Assembly (NCBI RefSeq): GCF_002849895.1
Contig: NZ_CP018867.1
Location: forward strand, 496,001-560,000
Source of the DNA: Companilactobacillus alimentarius DSM 20249
GTDB lineage: Bacteria; Bacillota; Bacilli; Lactobacillales; Lactobacillaceae
DNA length: 64,000 nt
Direction of reading: 5' to 3'
The position numbers and the translations under genes are program-made. Under the pieces are notes generated by a model. The model had not been told where the DNA came from and ran no database searches. It saw only the letters and a program-made list of their open reading frames with translations. Shown here in pieces: positions 54,098 to 63,400 of this stretch; the first letter of the stretch is position 1, and every line of letters starts with the position of its first letter.

Positions 54098-55408
54098 CTA
54101 TTTAATCACCACTAAGTCATCCCTAGAAATATTTACTTTACTAACATTAAAAAGATAATGAGACCATGTAGTACGGTTATTGAAAGCCAATGTTAATTCC
54201 TCGTCCAAAGTCAACTTACCTTTTTGTAGTTTTGATTTCAGTTCATAAATAAATTCACTTTTAGGAAGTGCTCCTATTGCTAAACACTTTCCAGTTTCAT
54301 CCAGCAAGACAAAGTTACTTAGCGATCGAAGATACCCAAATGGAGCCATCACTTTTCTTGAAGTAAGGCTTAAAATTCCTCCATGTTCGTATAAAGCAGT
54401 TAAAAGCTGTAGAACATTTGCTCTATCGACTAAGATTTGCCGATTATAATTGCCATAAGATAGCCAAGTAACTGCGTTGTCAGGTAAATTACTAATTATT
54501 ACTTTAGGTAATGTTGATACATTGGTATACGATAAAATTCTTCTAATTTTAGGATCTTGCATAACGGAAGGACTATTTTGAAAATCTTTTCTAAGCAATT
54601 TAATTAGGTCTATAAAGTCAGCGAGATAGTAATTAAATCCAGGAGTATCCATGTTAATCAGGATACGTTTTGCAATACAGAAAGCGACAGCATCCTGATA
54701 TTTTGGACATGAGTGTTTCATTGCGTCTTCGTATGCTGTAAATATATCGTACAGTCTTGGGTTTTTGTATGACGTCGTTGTCGTGCCACTATGCTTGAAA
54801 TAATGATAAAAAGGCTTTTGAATATAGGAAATCTTATTACATGTTGTCAACATGTCCAAAATAATATCTAAATCTTCATAAACCATAGACTTATATGTAA
54901 ATTTTTCCCACAGACTTCTTTTATAGATTTTATTCCAAGAATAGGCATTGTTTAGACCATGCTTGATATATTCAGATATATCTATATTGTTGCTTTCATG
55001 TGACAAACTATGCAGACTTGTCTTTCGATTTTCCCAATCAAAAATTTTGTTAACATCACAGACAACAATATCAGAATCGTTTTTCTCAGCTTTCTCATAC
55101 ATGGATTTAAACATATCATTGTCAACCCAGTCATCTGCATCTAGAAAACCAATATATTTACCTTGAGCGGTTTTTATACCTAGATTTCTGGATGGTCCTT
55201 GACCTTGGTTCTCATGATGAATAACCTTGAATTTTGAAGGAGCTTCTCTCATATATTCATCACAAATGCTTCCAGTCAAGTCAGTACTACCATCATCGAC
55301 AATAATAAATTCTAGTCCTTCATTCATAGTTTGGTGCTTCAAAGAATCTAAACATCGCTTTATATAATTTTCTTCATTGTATGCAGTTACGATAACGGAT
55401 AATTTCAT
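54098..55408 (-). CDS. Glycosyltransferase family 2 protein
   Basis: The GT-A domain covers about residues 1-230: VIVTAYNEENYI at 5-16, VDDGST near 37-42 and the DADDW metal motif near 93-97. The remaining 200 residues hold no membrane helix and no domain I recognise. GT2 enzymes of this type add sugars to cell-wall or surface polymers. AGGAG lies 12 bases before the ATG. No other polysaccharide gene is nearby, so its acceptor cannot be inferred. It converges on the reductase gene with no space between the stop codons. Confidence 0.85.
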   Translation of the reverse strand: MKLSVIVTAYNEENYIKRCLDSLKHQTMNEGLEFIIVDDGSTDLTGSICDEYMREAPSKFKVIHHENQGQGPSRNLGIKTAQGKYIGFLDADDWVDNDMFKSMYEKAEKNDSDIVVCDVNKIFDWENRKTSLHSLSHESNNIDISEYIKHGLNNAYSWNKIYKRSLWEKFTYKSMVYEDLDIILDMLTTCNKISYIQKPFYHYFKHSGTTTTSYKNPRLYDIFTAYEDAMKHSCPKYQDAVAFCIAKRILINMDTPGFNYYLADFIDLIKLLRKDFQNSPSVMQDPKIRRILSYTNVSTLPKVIISNLPDNAVTWLSYGNYNRQILVDRANVLQLLTALYEHGGILSLTSRKVMAPFGYLRSLSNFVLLDETGKCLAIGALPKSEFIYELKSKLQKGKLTLDEELTLAFNNRTTWSHYLFNVSKVNISRDDLVVIK

Positions 55409-55637
55409 ATGACTAATATTCTCCTATAAGAGCATTATTTTGTTACAGAATCCAAGTGATTAGGCTTTTGTTCGCACTTTCACAACAAAAGAATACATCT
55501 TCTTTTATCGTTTGTTAACGCTTTTATGAAAAGAAGTCAGATGCACATGGTACCTATTTTATTTATCGTAGAAAAGTAAGATAATATAATTATTAGTAAA
55601 TGACTTATTGAGTTTTTAAGAATGTGAGGGATTTTGT

Positions 55638-55796
55638 ATGACTATACTTTTAGGCATAGGATTAATAATTTTGGCAATCTTTGCTATCGTTGGCAATATC
55701 AGTAATTCAAAACAATTCGGCAGAAAAATTTTGTCAGATAAGTTATATTTTTATATTTTAGTATTGGTTGGTGGCATAGTTTTAATCATCTTTTAA
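55638..55796 (+). CDS. Small two-helix membrane protein (52 aa)
   Basis: ATG 55638 follows GAGGG at 55627-55631. The product has two hydrophobic helices (about residues 2-18 and 36-51) joined by a polar, basic loop (NISNSKQFGRKILSDK), giving a hairpin in the membrane. The family is unknown to me. A strong terminator follows at 55864-55905. The good ribosome binding site and terminator favour a real gene; its short length leaves doubt. Confidence 0.55.
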   Translation: MTILLGIGLIILAIFAIVGNISNSKQFGRKILSDKLYFYILVLVGGIVLIIF

Positions 55797-55863
55797 GCTT
55801 TGGCATTGATCATATACAATCACTTCTAAAGAATAACGTTGTAAGAATTTGAAGAAATTCATA

Positions 55864-55905
55864 AAAACCAATCAATTCATAAAAAATCATGAATTGATTG
55901 GTTTT
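55864..55905. terminator. Bidirectional terminator
   Basis: AAAACCAATCAATTCAT at 55864-55880 pairs exactly with ATGAATTGATTGGTTTT at 55889-55905 around 8 bases, then ATTTTT. It lies between the convergent small membrane protein and EamA genes. Confidence 0.9.
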
Positions 55906-55916
55906 ATTTTTAATAA

Positions 55917-56792
55917 TTATTCATTTCTAATAGATACAATGATACTTACCGAAATCAATCCCAGACCAATAAAAAATCCTGATTTGATTGATTCGTTTAA
56001 AAATAGCCAGCCTAATAATGTCCCAACAATTGGTTGAAATAAGAAGAATAATCCTGATGTTGGGCTGTGAAATAATACTAATCCCTTGTTCCAAAGGAAA
56101 AAGGCAATTGCAGTTGAAACAATTCCCAAATACAAAAGACTAAGCCAAATGTGTAGACTACCCCAAGATATATTAACAAGCGTATTTCTCTGTATAAAAA
56201 TAATAGGAGTTAAACAAACAATTGCAACAAGGGTAGCTAGGAAAGTCACTTGAATAATGCTATATTTTTCATCTATCAATTCGATAAGAACTGACATTAG
56301 AGCCCATGTGAGACCTGCAATGAAAAGAAAGATTACTCCTAATAGTAAATTCTTACCACTAAATCGAAGACCAATGATTGATACCACACCTAAAATAGCA
56401 AAGATTAAACTGATCCATTTATTTTTGGTAGGTTTAATTTTCAATAATGGCCAACTGAAAATTATCATAAATGCTGGCGTTGTCGTTGTGATAACTGATC
56501 CTAATTGTGCCGATGAAAACATTGTTCCACTCTCTTGTGCAACTATAGAAATTGTGTCACCAATAAGTCCTACCATAAATATCAATAATAGGTTTTTTCT
56601 ATCCCAGTGCCATTTGATCTTTGCTACTAGGGCGATTATTAATAACGCGATAGAACCAATTAGATATCTTAACCAAACTAGTTGAATCGGTGGAATCTCC
56701 TTGACGACGGATTTTACGACGACAAACATACCACCCCAAATACATGCTGATATTGCCAAATAAATACTACCTATTAATTTATTCTTATTCAA
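55917..56792 (-). CDS. EamA/DMT-family transporter
   Basis: The 291-residue protein has ten membrane helices arranged as two EamA repeats (SACIWGGMFVVVKSV at the start; FLWNKGLVLFHSPTSGLFFL in the second). Such proteins export amino acids or other metabolites. The start is TTG at 56792 with GGAGG 10 bases upstream. The leader contains two mutually exclusive hairpins, one of which covers this ribosome binding site, so translation or transcription is probably controlled there. Confidence 0.87.
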   Translation of the reverse strand: MNKNKLIGSIYLAISACIWGGMFVVVKSVVKEIPPIQLVWLRYLIGSIALLIIALVAKIKWHWDRKNLLLIFMVGLIGDTISIVAQESGTMFSSAQLGSVITTTTPAFMIIFSWPLLKIKPTKNKWISLIFAILGVVSIIGLRFSGKNLLLGVIFLFIAGLTWALMSVLIELIDEKYSIIQVTFLATLVAIVCLTPIIFIQRNTLVNISWGSLHIWLSLLYLGIVSTAIAFFLWNKGLVLFHSPTSGLFFLFQPIVGTLLGWLFLNESIKSGFFIGLGLISVSIIVSIRNE

Positions 56793-56802
56793 AATACAAA
56801 AA

Positions 56803-56858
56803 CCTCCGCTTTATTTACTTATAAATTAAGTAATCAGCGGATTTCACACCACTGATTA
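56803..56858 (-). promoter_or_regulatory. Switch-like 5' leader of the EamA gene
   Basis: On the minus strand TAATCAGTGG (56858-56849) and CCGCTGATTA (56840-56831) form a 10-bp hairpin with an 8-base loop. The second arm can instead pair with downstream DNA: CCGCT and TTACTT with AAGTAA and AGCGG (56833-56806). This alternative hairpin includes the GG of the GGAGG ribosome binding site (56807-56803) and is followed by five T residues. The two folds exclude each other, as in riboswitches and attenuators. I do not recognise the class. Confidence 0.5.
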
Positions 56859-57111
56859 GCGGTATGAAGGAACATCACATTCAAATAAAGGTGAATATAA
56901 CAAAATGAAAACCTCCCCTAACTAAAATATGATTTTTATTATATGATTGGATCAAAAGAAACGCAAATTCAAGTTTGGATAAAGCACAAAATTAAGTACT
57001 ATTCAATGATATTATTTCACATCCCTTTTAGATAACTGTTGGTCCAGAAGAATTAATAAGAGTGATCGAATCGTCTATGTTGTAACAAAATCCTCAATCA
57101 TTATTAATTTT

Positions 57112-57165
57112 AAAGAAAAACTCTAGTAACGCTTGATTTCAAAGCTGTTACTAGAGTTTTTCTTT
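57112..57165. terminator. Strong terminator at the end of the LysR gene
   Basis: AAAGAAAAACTCTAGTAAC at 57112-57130 pairs exactly with the 19 bases at 57147-57165. It overlaps the last codons of the LysR gene on the minus strand. Confidence 0.85.
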
Positions 57166-58047
57166 CATTAAATATTGATTATCTTGATCTACGAGCAAAT
57201 CAATAAAATCATCAACTACATCGGATGTTTTTCGTTGTTTACTCCAAATTAATTGTTGTTTGATTGAATCTGTATCTTGTAATGGCAGGAATTTTAATTT
57301 TGAAGTATTACCGACAAAGGCACCACTAGCACATAGAGGATAAGCAGTTTGATTTTCGGCTAGATAAAGTGAATTTGAAACTAAATTTTGAGTACCAACA
57401 ATTTGCAACTTCTCCAAAGGTATTTTCAATAAAGAACTCATTTCCGATTGCATAATACTATTGCGAGTAATGAAGATAGGTAATTTCTGCAATTCTTGCT
57501 GAGAAATAGTCTGTTCATCCGGCAAAATATTTTTAGAGACAACAATCCCCCATTGATCCGTTAAATTCAAATTTTGTACGTAATACTTAGCAGTTTCGCT
57601 AGGCTTTAAAACAACCCCCAAGTCAAGCAGTCCTTGATCGAGACGTTCTTGGATATCCGTACTGTCTAAATCATACAATTCAAATTTTACAGCTGGATAT
57701 TTTTGATGATATAGTTTAATGCTTTTGGCAATCAATTCAGCAGCATTAGCCTCAATACAACCAATAGTGATCGTGCCAACAACATTATTTTCCACCTGTT
57801 GAGCCTTTTTCTTAGCATTATCCAACATCGAAATTATTTTGTGAGCATCCCTTTGATACTGGACGCCAGCACGAGTCAGTATCATTTGACGTTGTTTTCT
57901 GATAAAGAGCTCTGTTCCCAACTCCTCTTCTAATGTTTTTAATTGTCGGCTCAAAGTAGGTTGAGTAACATGCAGCTCCCTAGACGCTTTCGAAATTGTT
58001 CCGGCTTTAGCAATAGCTAAGAAGTATTTTAATAATCTAGTTTCCAA
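57151..58047 (-). CDS. LysR-family transcriptional regulator
   Basis: A standard LysR protein of 298 residues: TISKASRELHVTQPTLSRQL (about 17-36) is the helix-turn-helix, followed by LEEELGTELFIRKQRQM and an effector domain with VVGTITIGCIEANAAE. It resembles the CynR/oxidative-stress type more than the other LysR proteins here. It is divergent from the aldo/keto reductase/acetyltransferase pair at 58160-59534, 112 bases away, which it probably regulates. The 3' end lies in a strong terminator. Confidence 0.88.
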   Translation of the reverse strand: METRLLKYFLAIAKAGTISKASRELHVTQPTLSRQLKTLEEELGTELFIRKQRQMILTRAGVQYQRDAHKIISMLDNAKKKAQQVENNVVGTITIGCIEANAAELIAKSIKLYHQKYPAVKFELYDLDSTDIQERLDQGLLDLGVVLKPSETAKYYVQNLNLTDQWGIVVSKNILPDEQTISQQELQKLPIFITRNSIMQSEMSSLLKIPLEKLQIVGTQNLVSNSLYLAENQTAYPLCASGAFVGNTSKLKFLPLQDTDSIKQQLIWSKQRKTSDVVDDFIDLLVDQDNQYLMKEKL

Positions 58048-58159
58048 TATTTTCTCCTAATATACATGAATTGAATAGGTATTAAGTCAATATAAGTATT
58101 TTACATATATAACTTACTCTTTTAAGATTATCTTAGTCAATAAAAGAGGAGTGATGACT

Positions 58160-58993
58160 GTGAAGACAGTTACTTTGAATAATAATTTAAACATGCCACA
58201 ATTAGGTTTAGGAACAATAAATGTCGAAAAACTACCTGAGATTTTGCCAGAAGCAATTGACGTCGGTTATCGTTTAATTGATACAGCAGCTAATTACAAT
58301 AATGAGACCGAGGTTGGTATCGGCATCAAAAATAGTTCTGTTAATCGAGAAGATTTATTCGTTACTTCTAAACTAAAGATCCAAACAGACGGCTACAATG
58401 GAACTCTAAAAGCCTTCGAGGATTCGTTGAAGAAATTGCAATTAGATTATTTAGATTTATATCTAATTCATCAACCTTACGGGGATGTCTTTGGCGAATG
58501 GCGCGCTTTGGAAAAACTATATCATGATGGAAAAGTTAAGGCTATCGGTGTCTCTAATTTTGCCCCCTTCCAATTAGCTGACTTGAGTTTTCATAGTGAA
58601 ATCAAGCCGATGGTGGACCAAATTGAAATGCATCCTTTCTTTCAAGAAACTGCTCAAACACAATATGCACTTCAAAACGATATTCAACCAGAATCATGGT
58701 CTCCTTTTGGGGAAACTATCAAAGTTTTAAGCAAGTTGCCTATTCTTAAAAGTGTTGCAGAGCAACACGATAAAGCGGTTGCACAAATTATTTTACGTTG
58801 GTTAATGCAGCGAAACGTTGTCGCCATCCCACGTTCAGGCAATCTCCAACATTTAAAAGAAAACATTGATATCTTTGACTTTGATCTTTCAAGTAAGGAA
58901 ATGGATTTGATATCGCAATTAGATACCAATCACTCTACTTTTATCGATCATTTGACTGCTGATGGCGCAGAATTTTTATCGAAAGTAAATTAA
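58160..58993 (+). CDS. Aldo/keto reductase
   Basis: A 277-residue NADPH-dependent reductase with D41 and Y46 (IDTAANYNNE), K71 (TSKLK) and H104 (LIHQPYGD), plus the coenzyme loop VAIPRSGN. I take GTG 58160, because AGAGGAG at 58145-58151 overlaps or crowds the upstream candidates. It is followed after 13 bases by an acetyltransferase gene and is divergent from a LysR gene. Confidence 0.9.
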   Translation: MKTVTLNNNLNMPQLGLGTINVEKLPEILPEAIDVGYRLIDTAANYNNETEVGIGIKNSSVNREDLFVTSKLKIQTDGYNGTLKAFEDSLKKLQLDYLDLYLIHQPYGDVFGEWRALEKLYHDGKVKAIGVSNFAPFQLADLSFHSEIKPMVDQIEMHPFFQETAQTQYALQNDIQPESWSPFGETIKVLSKLPILKSVAEQHDKAVAQIILRWLMQRNVVAIPRSGNLQHLKENIDIFDFDLSSKEMDLISQLDTNHSTFIDHLTADGAEFLSKVN

Positions 58994-59006
58994 TGAGGTT
59001 TAAATA

Positions 59007-59534
59007 TTGAAAATATACGACATGAATTCAAAACTTTATCAAGATGGAGTTCAAGAGAGTAAACGTTCCAAATCGCTTTGCTTTAAGCTTAACCAAACAG
59101 ATCCTAGTGATATTAAAACTAGAGCATATCTAGAAGAGTTGTTTGAAGATCGCTTGCCAGATGACAGTAACATCTGGACGCCAACACAGATTGATCGAGC
59201 TAAGCCAATCAAGATTGGACATAATGTTTTTATCAATCACAGTTTGATTACAGTGGCTTTAGGCGGAATAGTAATTGATGATAACGTTCAAATTGCCCCT
59301 GAAGTTACACTGTTGACAGCTAATCACGATATCGAACATATGAATATTCTAAAGACTGCTCCAATTCATATTAAAGAAGGTGCTTGGATCGGTGCTAAAG
59401 CTATCCTTTTGCCCGGATTTACGATTGGCGAGCATGCCATTGTCGGTGCTGGAGCCATAGTAACTAAAGATGTTGAACCTTATAATGTTGTTGGCGGCAA
59501 TCCCGCAAAAGTTATTAAAAAATTAAATAAATAA
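59007..59534 (+). CDS. Hexapeptide-repeat acetyltransferase (maltose/galactoside type)
   Basis: The 175-residue protein has the left-handed beta-helix repeats (IKIGHNVFINHSLITVALGG, VQIAPEVTLLTANHD, IKEGAWIGAKAILLPG, IGEHAIVGAGAIVTKDV) and ends GNPAKVIKKL, as in maltose O-acetyltransferase and galactoside acetyltransferase. The catalytic histidine is in TANHD. It transfers acetyl from acetyl-CoA to a sugar hydroxyl. The start is TTG at 59007. The N-terminal 55 residues are shorter in conserved motifs than in Maa. It is co-transcribed with the reductase gene. Confidence 0.85.
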   Translation: MKIYDMNSKLYQDGVQESKRSKSLCFKLNQTDPSDIKTRAYLEELFEDRLPDDSNIWTPTQIDRAKPIKIGHNVFINHSLITVALGGIVIDDNVQIAPEVTLLTANHDIEHMNILKTAPIHIKEGAWIGAKAILLPGFTIGEHAIVGAGAIVTKDVEPYNVVGGNPAKVIKKLNK

Positions 59535-59536
59535 GC

Positions 59537-59573
59537 AAAAATCTCACCAGAAATTTATGGTGAGATTTTTTTA
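59537..59573. terminator. Bidirectional terminator
   Basis: AAAAATCTCACC at 59537-59548 pairs exactly with GGTGAGATTTTT at 59559-59570. It separates the convergent acetyltransferase and NmrA-like genes. Confidence 0.88.
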
Positions 59574-59579
59574 CTAACT

Positions 59580-60422
59580 TTATAATAACTTTTTAATAGC
59601 TTCTGATAGATCTGGTAATGGTTGACCATTTAATTCATCGAAAGTACTTTGACTAGCTTGATCTTCTCCATTATTCCCCTTAATAGTATAATCTTGATAA
59701 GATTTAGAGATCATTGTAAATTGTTGATTAACGCCGGCTCCATTTAATTTTGAGACAAACTCATCGGCAGAAACTTTTTTAATATCCAATTTCTCGCCTA
59801 AAGCTTTTTGAGTAGCTAAGCCTAATTCCTGATAAGTTATCGGTGTTCGAGCAAGATCTAAAATCTCTTGGTCACTACCATTAACAATTACCTTTGCACC
59901 AATCTTGGCGTATTCACTCTTCAAAGCAAAAGTCGTTTTACCTTTGTCAGCGAAGTATAGAAATTGTTTCGTCTTCTTAGCGTAATCAATTAAAGATTGG
60001 GCGATTTCTAAATACCAGCCATTGCGCAAGAACGTATGAGCAATACCCGAGTCCTTGATCCATTGTTCAGTTTGTGAATGATTTATTTCGAGTCCAAACT
60101 TAGAATATTGTGGATCTAAAATACTAGTATAAGCGATATATTTAACATTATTGAAGACGGCCGCATCTACCACGTTTTTTTGAATGTTAGGAATCGATAC
60201 GGAAACGAAGAGTAGACGGTCAATTCCTTTTAAAGCTTTTTTCATTGATTCTAGATCTGAGAAATCACCGATTCTAACGTTGATACCTTTAGCCTTTAAA
60301 GCAGCACCTTTAGCTTCACTTCTAACCAAAGCATATAAGTTATCTTTTTTAGTTATTTTTTGAAGATATTCCAAGGCATAGTGACCATATCCACCACTAG
60401 CGCCTGTTACTAAAACATTCAT
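59580..60422 (-). CDS. NmrA-like NAD(P)H oxidoreductase (QorB type)
   Basis: The 280-residue atypical SDR starts with VTGASGGYGHYALEYL (nucleotide site), followed by RIGDFSD, LLFVSVS, AYTSIL and TFLRNGWYLE, the segment order of QorB/triphenylmethane-reductase-like enzymes. These reduce quinones or azo dyes with NADPH. The C-terminal half has the substrate lid typical of the branch. AAGGAG lies 12 bases before the ATG. Single gene, divergent from rarA. Confidence 0.83.
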   Translation of the reverse strand: MNVLVTGASGGYGHYALEYLQKITKKDNLYALVRSEAKGAALKAKGINVRIGDFSDLESMKKALKGIDRLLFVSVSIPNIQKNVVDAAVFNNVKYIAYTSILDPQYSKFGLEINHSQTEQWIKDSGIAHTFLRNGWYLEIAQSLIDYAKKTKQFLYFADKGKTTFALKSEYAKIGAKVIVNGSDQEILDLARTPITYQELGLATQKALGEKLDIKKVSADEFVSKLNGAGVNQQFTMISKSYQDYTIKGNNGEDQASQSTFDELNGQPLPDLSEAIKKLL

Positions 60423-60596
60423 ATGTGTGTATTCTCCTTACGTTGAATTATTAATCGTAAGTACATTGTAAAGACTTGATTATTATATTTCACTAGATGA
60501 AAGTATTAAAGTATATAGTAAATAGATGAAATATCATTTTTATATAAATAGAATACGTTTAAAAAACGTTAATTTCTTAAGAAAGGAACCTTTAAA

Positions 60597-61859
60597 ATGC
60601 CGTTCAAAACGCCTTTAGCCGACCTCATGCGTCCTAAAAAACTAAGCCAGATGGTTGGTCAACAAGAATTGTTAAAAGTTGGACAACCCTTGCGACAGAT
60701 TATTGATAAGAATGTGAATATCCCTTTAATACTTTGGGGAGCTCCAGGGACTGGAAAAACTAGTTTAGCCCAAATAATTGCTAAGCAAAATAACTACCCC
60801 TTCGTCTCATTCAATGCCTCAACTGATAATAAAGCCAAATTGACTAAGTTAATCGATCAATACCCAGACCAGTCGTTTGTTTTATTAATCGACGAAATTC
60901 ATCGTATGACCAAGACTTTGCAGGATTTTCTACTGCCCTATTTAGAAAATGGGCACATTATGCTAATCGGTTCAACTACTGAAAATCCTATCATGTCAAT
61001 CGTACCGGCAATTCGTTCTAGATGTCAGATTTTCGAATTTAAAGCGCTCAGTGAAGACGATATAGTTATTACCTTGAATCGAGCAATAAAAGAAGTATAT
61101 AAATTGACCGATGAACAAGTTGACCCTAAAGCTTTGAAATTAATCGCTATTTCAGCCGACGGGGATCTGCGAATCGCCTTAAATATTTTAGAAACGATTC
61201 ACGCTATTAATTCCGATAAAATAACAGTTGATGACGTTAAACAATTTTCCAAGCAGCAACATTTCAGTTACGATAAAAAAGCCACTAAGCATTATGATTA
61301 CTTAGCAGCATATTCTGATTCAATGGCAGGTTCTGACACCGACGCTGCCCTGTATTACTTAGCGGTGCTCTTAAAGAATAACGATTTGCCATCAGTCGTT
61401 CGCCGATTACGGGAAATTCCTTATACGTATATCGGTTTAGCCAATCCACAACAAGTCACTCAAATCGTTGTAGCAGCCAATCAAGCTGAAAAAGTTGGGA
61501 TGCCTAAGGCTAAATATTCCTTGATGTTTGCCACAATGTTGATGTGTATCTCACCGAAGTCCGGTTCCTTTGATGAAATTTGGGAGCGGTTGGATGAAGA
61601 TACCAATCACCCTAACGAACATCCCATGCCTAAAGGACTACGCGATATGCACTATAAGCATTCTGAAGAAATCACTGGCGGTGGCTTGATAGATTCACCC
61701 TTTGCGCAACCACATCAGATTGCCCAACAAAATTATATGCCTAAAGGTTTAGAAGGACGGCGCTACTATTATCCTAAGGACAACAGTAATGAAAGAAAGC
61801 TTGGCAAGCAGTATCTGAAATTACATCGCTTTATTTATCAAAAAGATTATCCTGAATAA
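60597..61859 (+). CDS. rarA: Replication-associated recombination protein RarA (MgsA)
   Basis: RarA is an AAA+ ATPase related to clamp loaders that acts at stalled forks. It starts with LADLMRPKKLSQMVGQQELL, then Walker A WGAPGTGKTS (about 48-57), Walker B LLIDEIHR (about 97-104), the STTENP sensor segment and the C-terminal MgsA region (GSDTDAALYYLAVLLKN, ending KGLEGRRYYYP). Length 420 is normal. AAAGGAACC precedes the ATG. Confidence 0.95.
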   Translation: MPFKTPLADLMRPKKLSQMVGQQELLKVGQPLRQIIDKNVNIPLILWGAPGTGKTSLAQIIAKQNNYPFVSFNASTDNKAKLTKLIDQYPDQSFVLLIDEIHRMTKTLQDFLLPYLENGHIMLIGSTTENPIMSIVPAIRSRCQIFEFKALSEDDIVITLNRAIKEVYKLTDEQVDPKALKLIAISADGDLRIALNILETIHAINSDKITVDDVKQFSKQQHFSYDKKATKHYDYLAAYSDSMAGSDTDAALYYLAVLLKNNDLPSVVRRLREIPYTYIGLANPQQVTQIVVAANQAEKVGMPKAKYSLMFATMLMCISPKSGSFDEIWERLDEDTNHPNEHPMPKGLRDMHYKHSEEITGGGLIDSPFAQPHQIAQQNYMPKGLEGRRYYYPKDNSNERKLGKQYLKLHRFIYQKDYPE

Positions 61860-62059
61860 ATTTCAAAAACGTTATGTTTTAGTATGCATAAAATGAAATG
61901 ATTTCACTTCAAAATAGGTATTTTACATGACCTCACTATCAACTTATGCTTAAAGTAAGTAGATTTATCTTATGACGATTGTATCTATAAAATAGGCAGC
62001 ACTAACTTCGATAGATCTAATAAAAGTCTACTAACACATAATGATAAGGAAGTTTTTCG

Positions 62060-62692
62060 ATGAATAAGAATGTATTACTATTAGGCGCCTCTGGTACAGC
62101 GGGATCTGCCGTTAGACAAGCATTATTGTCACAAACAGAGACACATTTAACACTAGTTTCTCGACACGCCAGTCGAATGATGCCAACTCCAGGACGTGAA
62201 ACTATAGCTGAGCTTAATGTACACGACCATAGTGCATTAGTTAAAGCTATGCAAGGACAAGATGTGGTCTTTTCTGCATTGTCATCTGAAAATGGTGATT
62301 TTGATGAACTCGCTTCACTCGCCCAAGATGTCATTAAAGCCATGCAAGAATGCCATATTAGCCGCTTAATTTTTATGGTTGCTATGGGTATCTATAATGA
62401 GATTCCGGAGTCGGTTGGAGCTCAAGATAATGTTCAAAACAATTCGGCACAGATTCATAATCTCCGTGCGGCTAAAGTAATCGAAGCATCTTCATTAGAT
62501 TACACACTTTTGCGTCCAGGCTTTTTAATTTCTGGCCCTAAAGATGTTGTGATTACACATCGTAATGAGAAAGTTTCAGGCAATACTACTGCCGTTTCAT
62601 CAGTTGGTGAAGTTGCTGTTCGTTTAATTACAGGAGATATCGATGCCATTCATGATAGCTTGGGTCTCAATCAGCCCGCTATTAAGAAGTAA
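62060..62692 (+). CDS. NAD(P)-binding protein, NmrA-like atypical SDR
   Basis: The 210-residue protein has LLLGASGTAGSAVRQALL as nucleotide site and the same segment order as the gene at 30609-31268 (MQGQDVVF, LIFMVAMGIYNEIP, SLDYTLLRPGF), so the two are paralogues. No YxxxK pair is present. The ligand is unknown; a redox or stress role is usual. AAGGAAG lies upstream. It has its own terminator and is followed by the opposing toxin-antitoxin genes. Confidence 0.8.
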   Translation: MNKNVLLLGASGTAGSAVRQALLSQTETHLTLVSRHASRMMPTPGRETIAELNVHDHSALVKAMQGQDVVFSALSSENGDFDELASLAQDVIKAMQECHISRLIFMVAMGIYNEIPESVGAQDNVQNNSAQIHNLRAAKVIEASSLDYTLLRPGFLISGPKDVVITHRNEKVSGNTTAVSSVGEVAVRLITGDIDAIHDSLGLNQPAIKK

Positions 62693-62699
62693 GCGTCTA

Positions 62700-62736
62700 A
62701 AAAAGACTTCTTCCGTTATTAGGAGAAGTCTTTTTG
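62700..62736. terminator. Terminator between convergent genes
   Basis: AAAAAGACTTCTTCC at 62700-62714 pairs with GGAGAAGTCTTTTT at 62722-62735, with one bulged base. It overlaps the end of the doc gene on the other strand. Confidence 0.75.
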
Positions 62737-63126
62737 AATACTTACGTGTTTTTTTACCCACTCAGTCAAGGTAATCATCATATCGTCATTGTCTGTAGTA
62801 TTAGTTACATCAAGTATCAGGTTTTCACCTTCATCTGTTGAAAAGTTTAACTCAATCCCATTTATACTGAGAAATGTTAATCCAGACAAAAGTGCTGTTC
62901 TTTTATTTCCATCGATGAAGATATGCTTTTTAGTAACCTTTTGGATGATAAAGGCCGCTTTGATCCAGACATTAGGGTATAGTTCTTTGCCAAATACTAC
63001 CTGTTTAGGTTGATTGACCACTAAATCTAAACCTTGCGGGTATTGAATTCCGATAGAGTCACTATTTGAACGTTTAAGAACCAATTGATTAATAGCAATA
63101 AATTCTTCCGGTGTTAAATAAATCAT
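62719..63126 (-). CDS. doc: Doc-type toxin (Fic/Doc family)
   Basis: The 135-residue protein contains HIFIDGNKRTA with H68, the HxFxDxNKR motif of Doc, a Fic-fold kinase that phosphorylates EF-Tu and halts translation. The length and YLTPEEFIAINQ start agree with chromosomal death-on-curing proteins. Its ATG overlaps the stop of the antitoxin gene by 4 bases, so toxin translation depends on antitoxin translation. Confidence 0.88.
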   Translation of the reverse strand: MIYLTPEEFIAINQLVLKRSNSDSIGIQYPQGLDLVVNQPKQVVFGKELYPNVWIKAAFIIQKVTKKHIFIDGNKRTALLSGLTFLSINGIELNFSTDEGENLILDVTNTTDNDDMMITLTEWVKKHVSIQKDFS

Positions 63127-63377
63127 AAGTTTTCCAACCTTTTCATTAGATCAGCATGATCATCATATAATTTGTTGGCAGTTTCTAAAACATTAGGGCG
63201 TACTTTCTCAATCTTCTTAAATGTTATCTCCTTACCATCTGGTGAGATAGTTTTTTCAAAGCGAGTTTTATCATCAGCATTTAGAAACTCACTATCTTTT
63301 TTAGAAATGGGAAAAGCATAGGAGTCGCCATCTTTAATCATTATTACAACTTGCTTTAAATCTTCTGGATTAATCAT
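63123..63377 (-). CDS. Antitoxin of the Doc pair, AbrB/MazE-like
   Basis: The 84-residue protein has an N-terminal part with the strand-turn pattern of AbrB/MazE swapped-hairpin DNA-binding domains (about residues 8-55). A helical C-terminal tail of about 25 residues (VLETANKLYDDHADLMKRLE) should wrap the toxin, as Phd does. No direct match to Phd itself is visible. AAAGGAG precedes the ATG. An inverted repeat over its -10 suggests autoregulation. Confidence 0.75.
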   Translation of the reverse strand: MINPEDLKQVVIMIKDGDSYAFPISKKDSEFLNADDKTRFEKTISPDGKEITFKKIEKVRPNVLETANKLYDDHADLMKRLENL

Positions 63378-63400
63378 TTATACCAGCTCCTTTGTACGTA

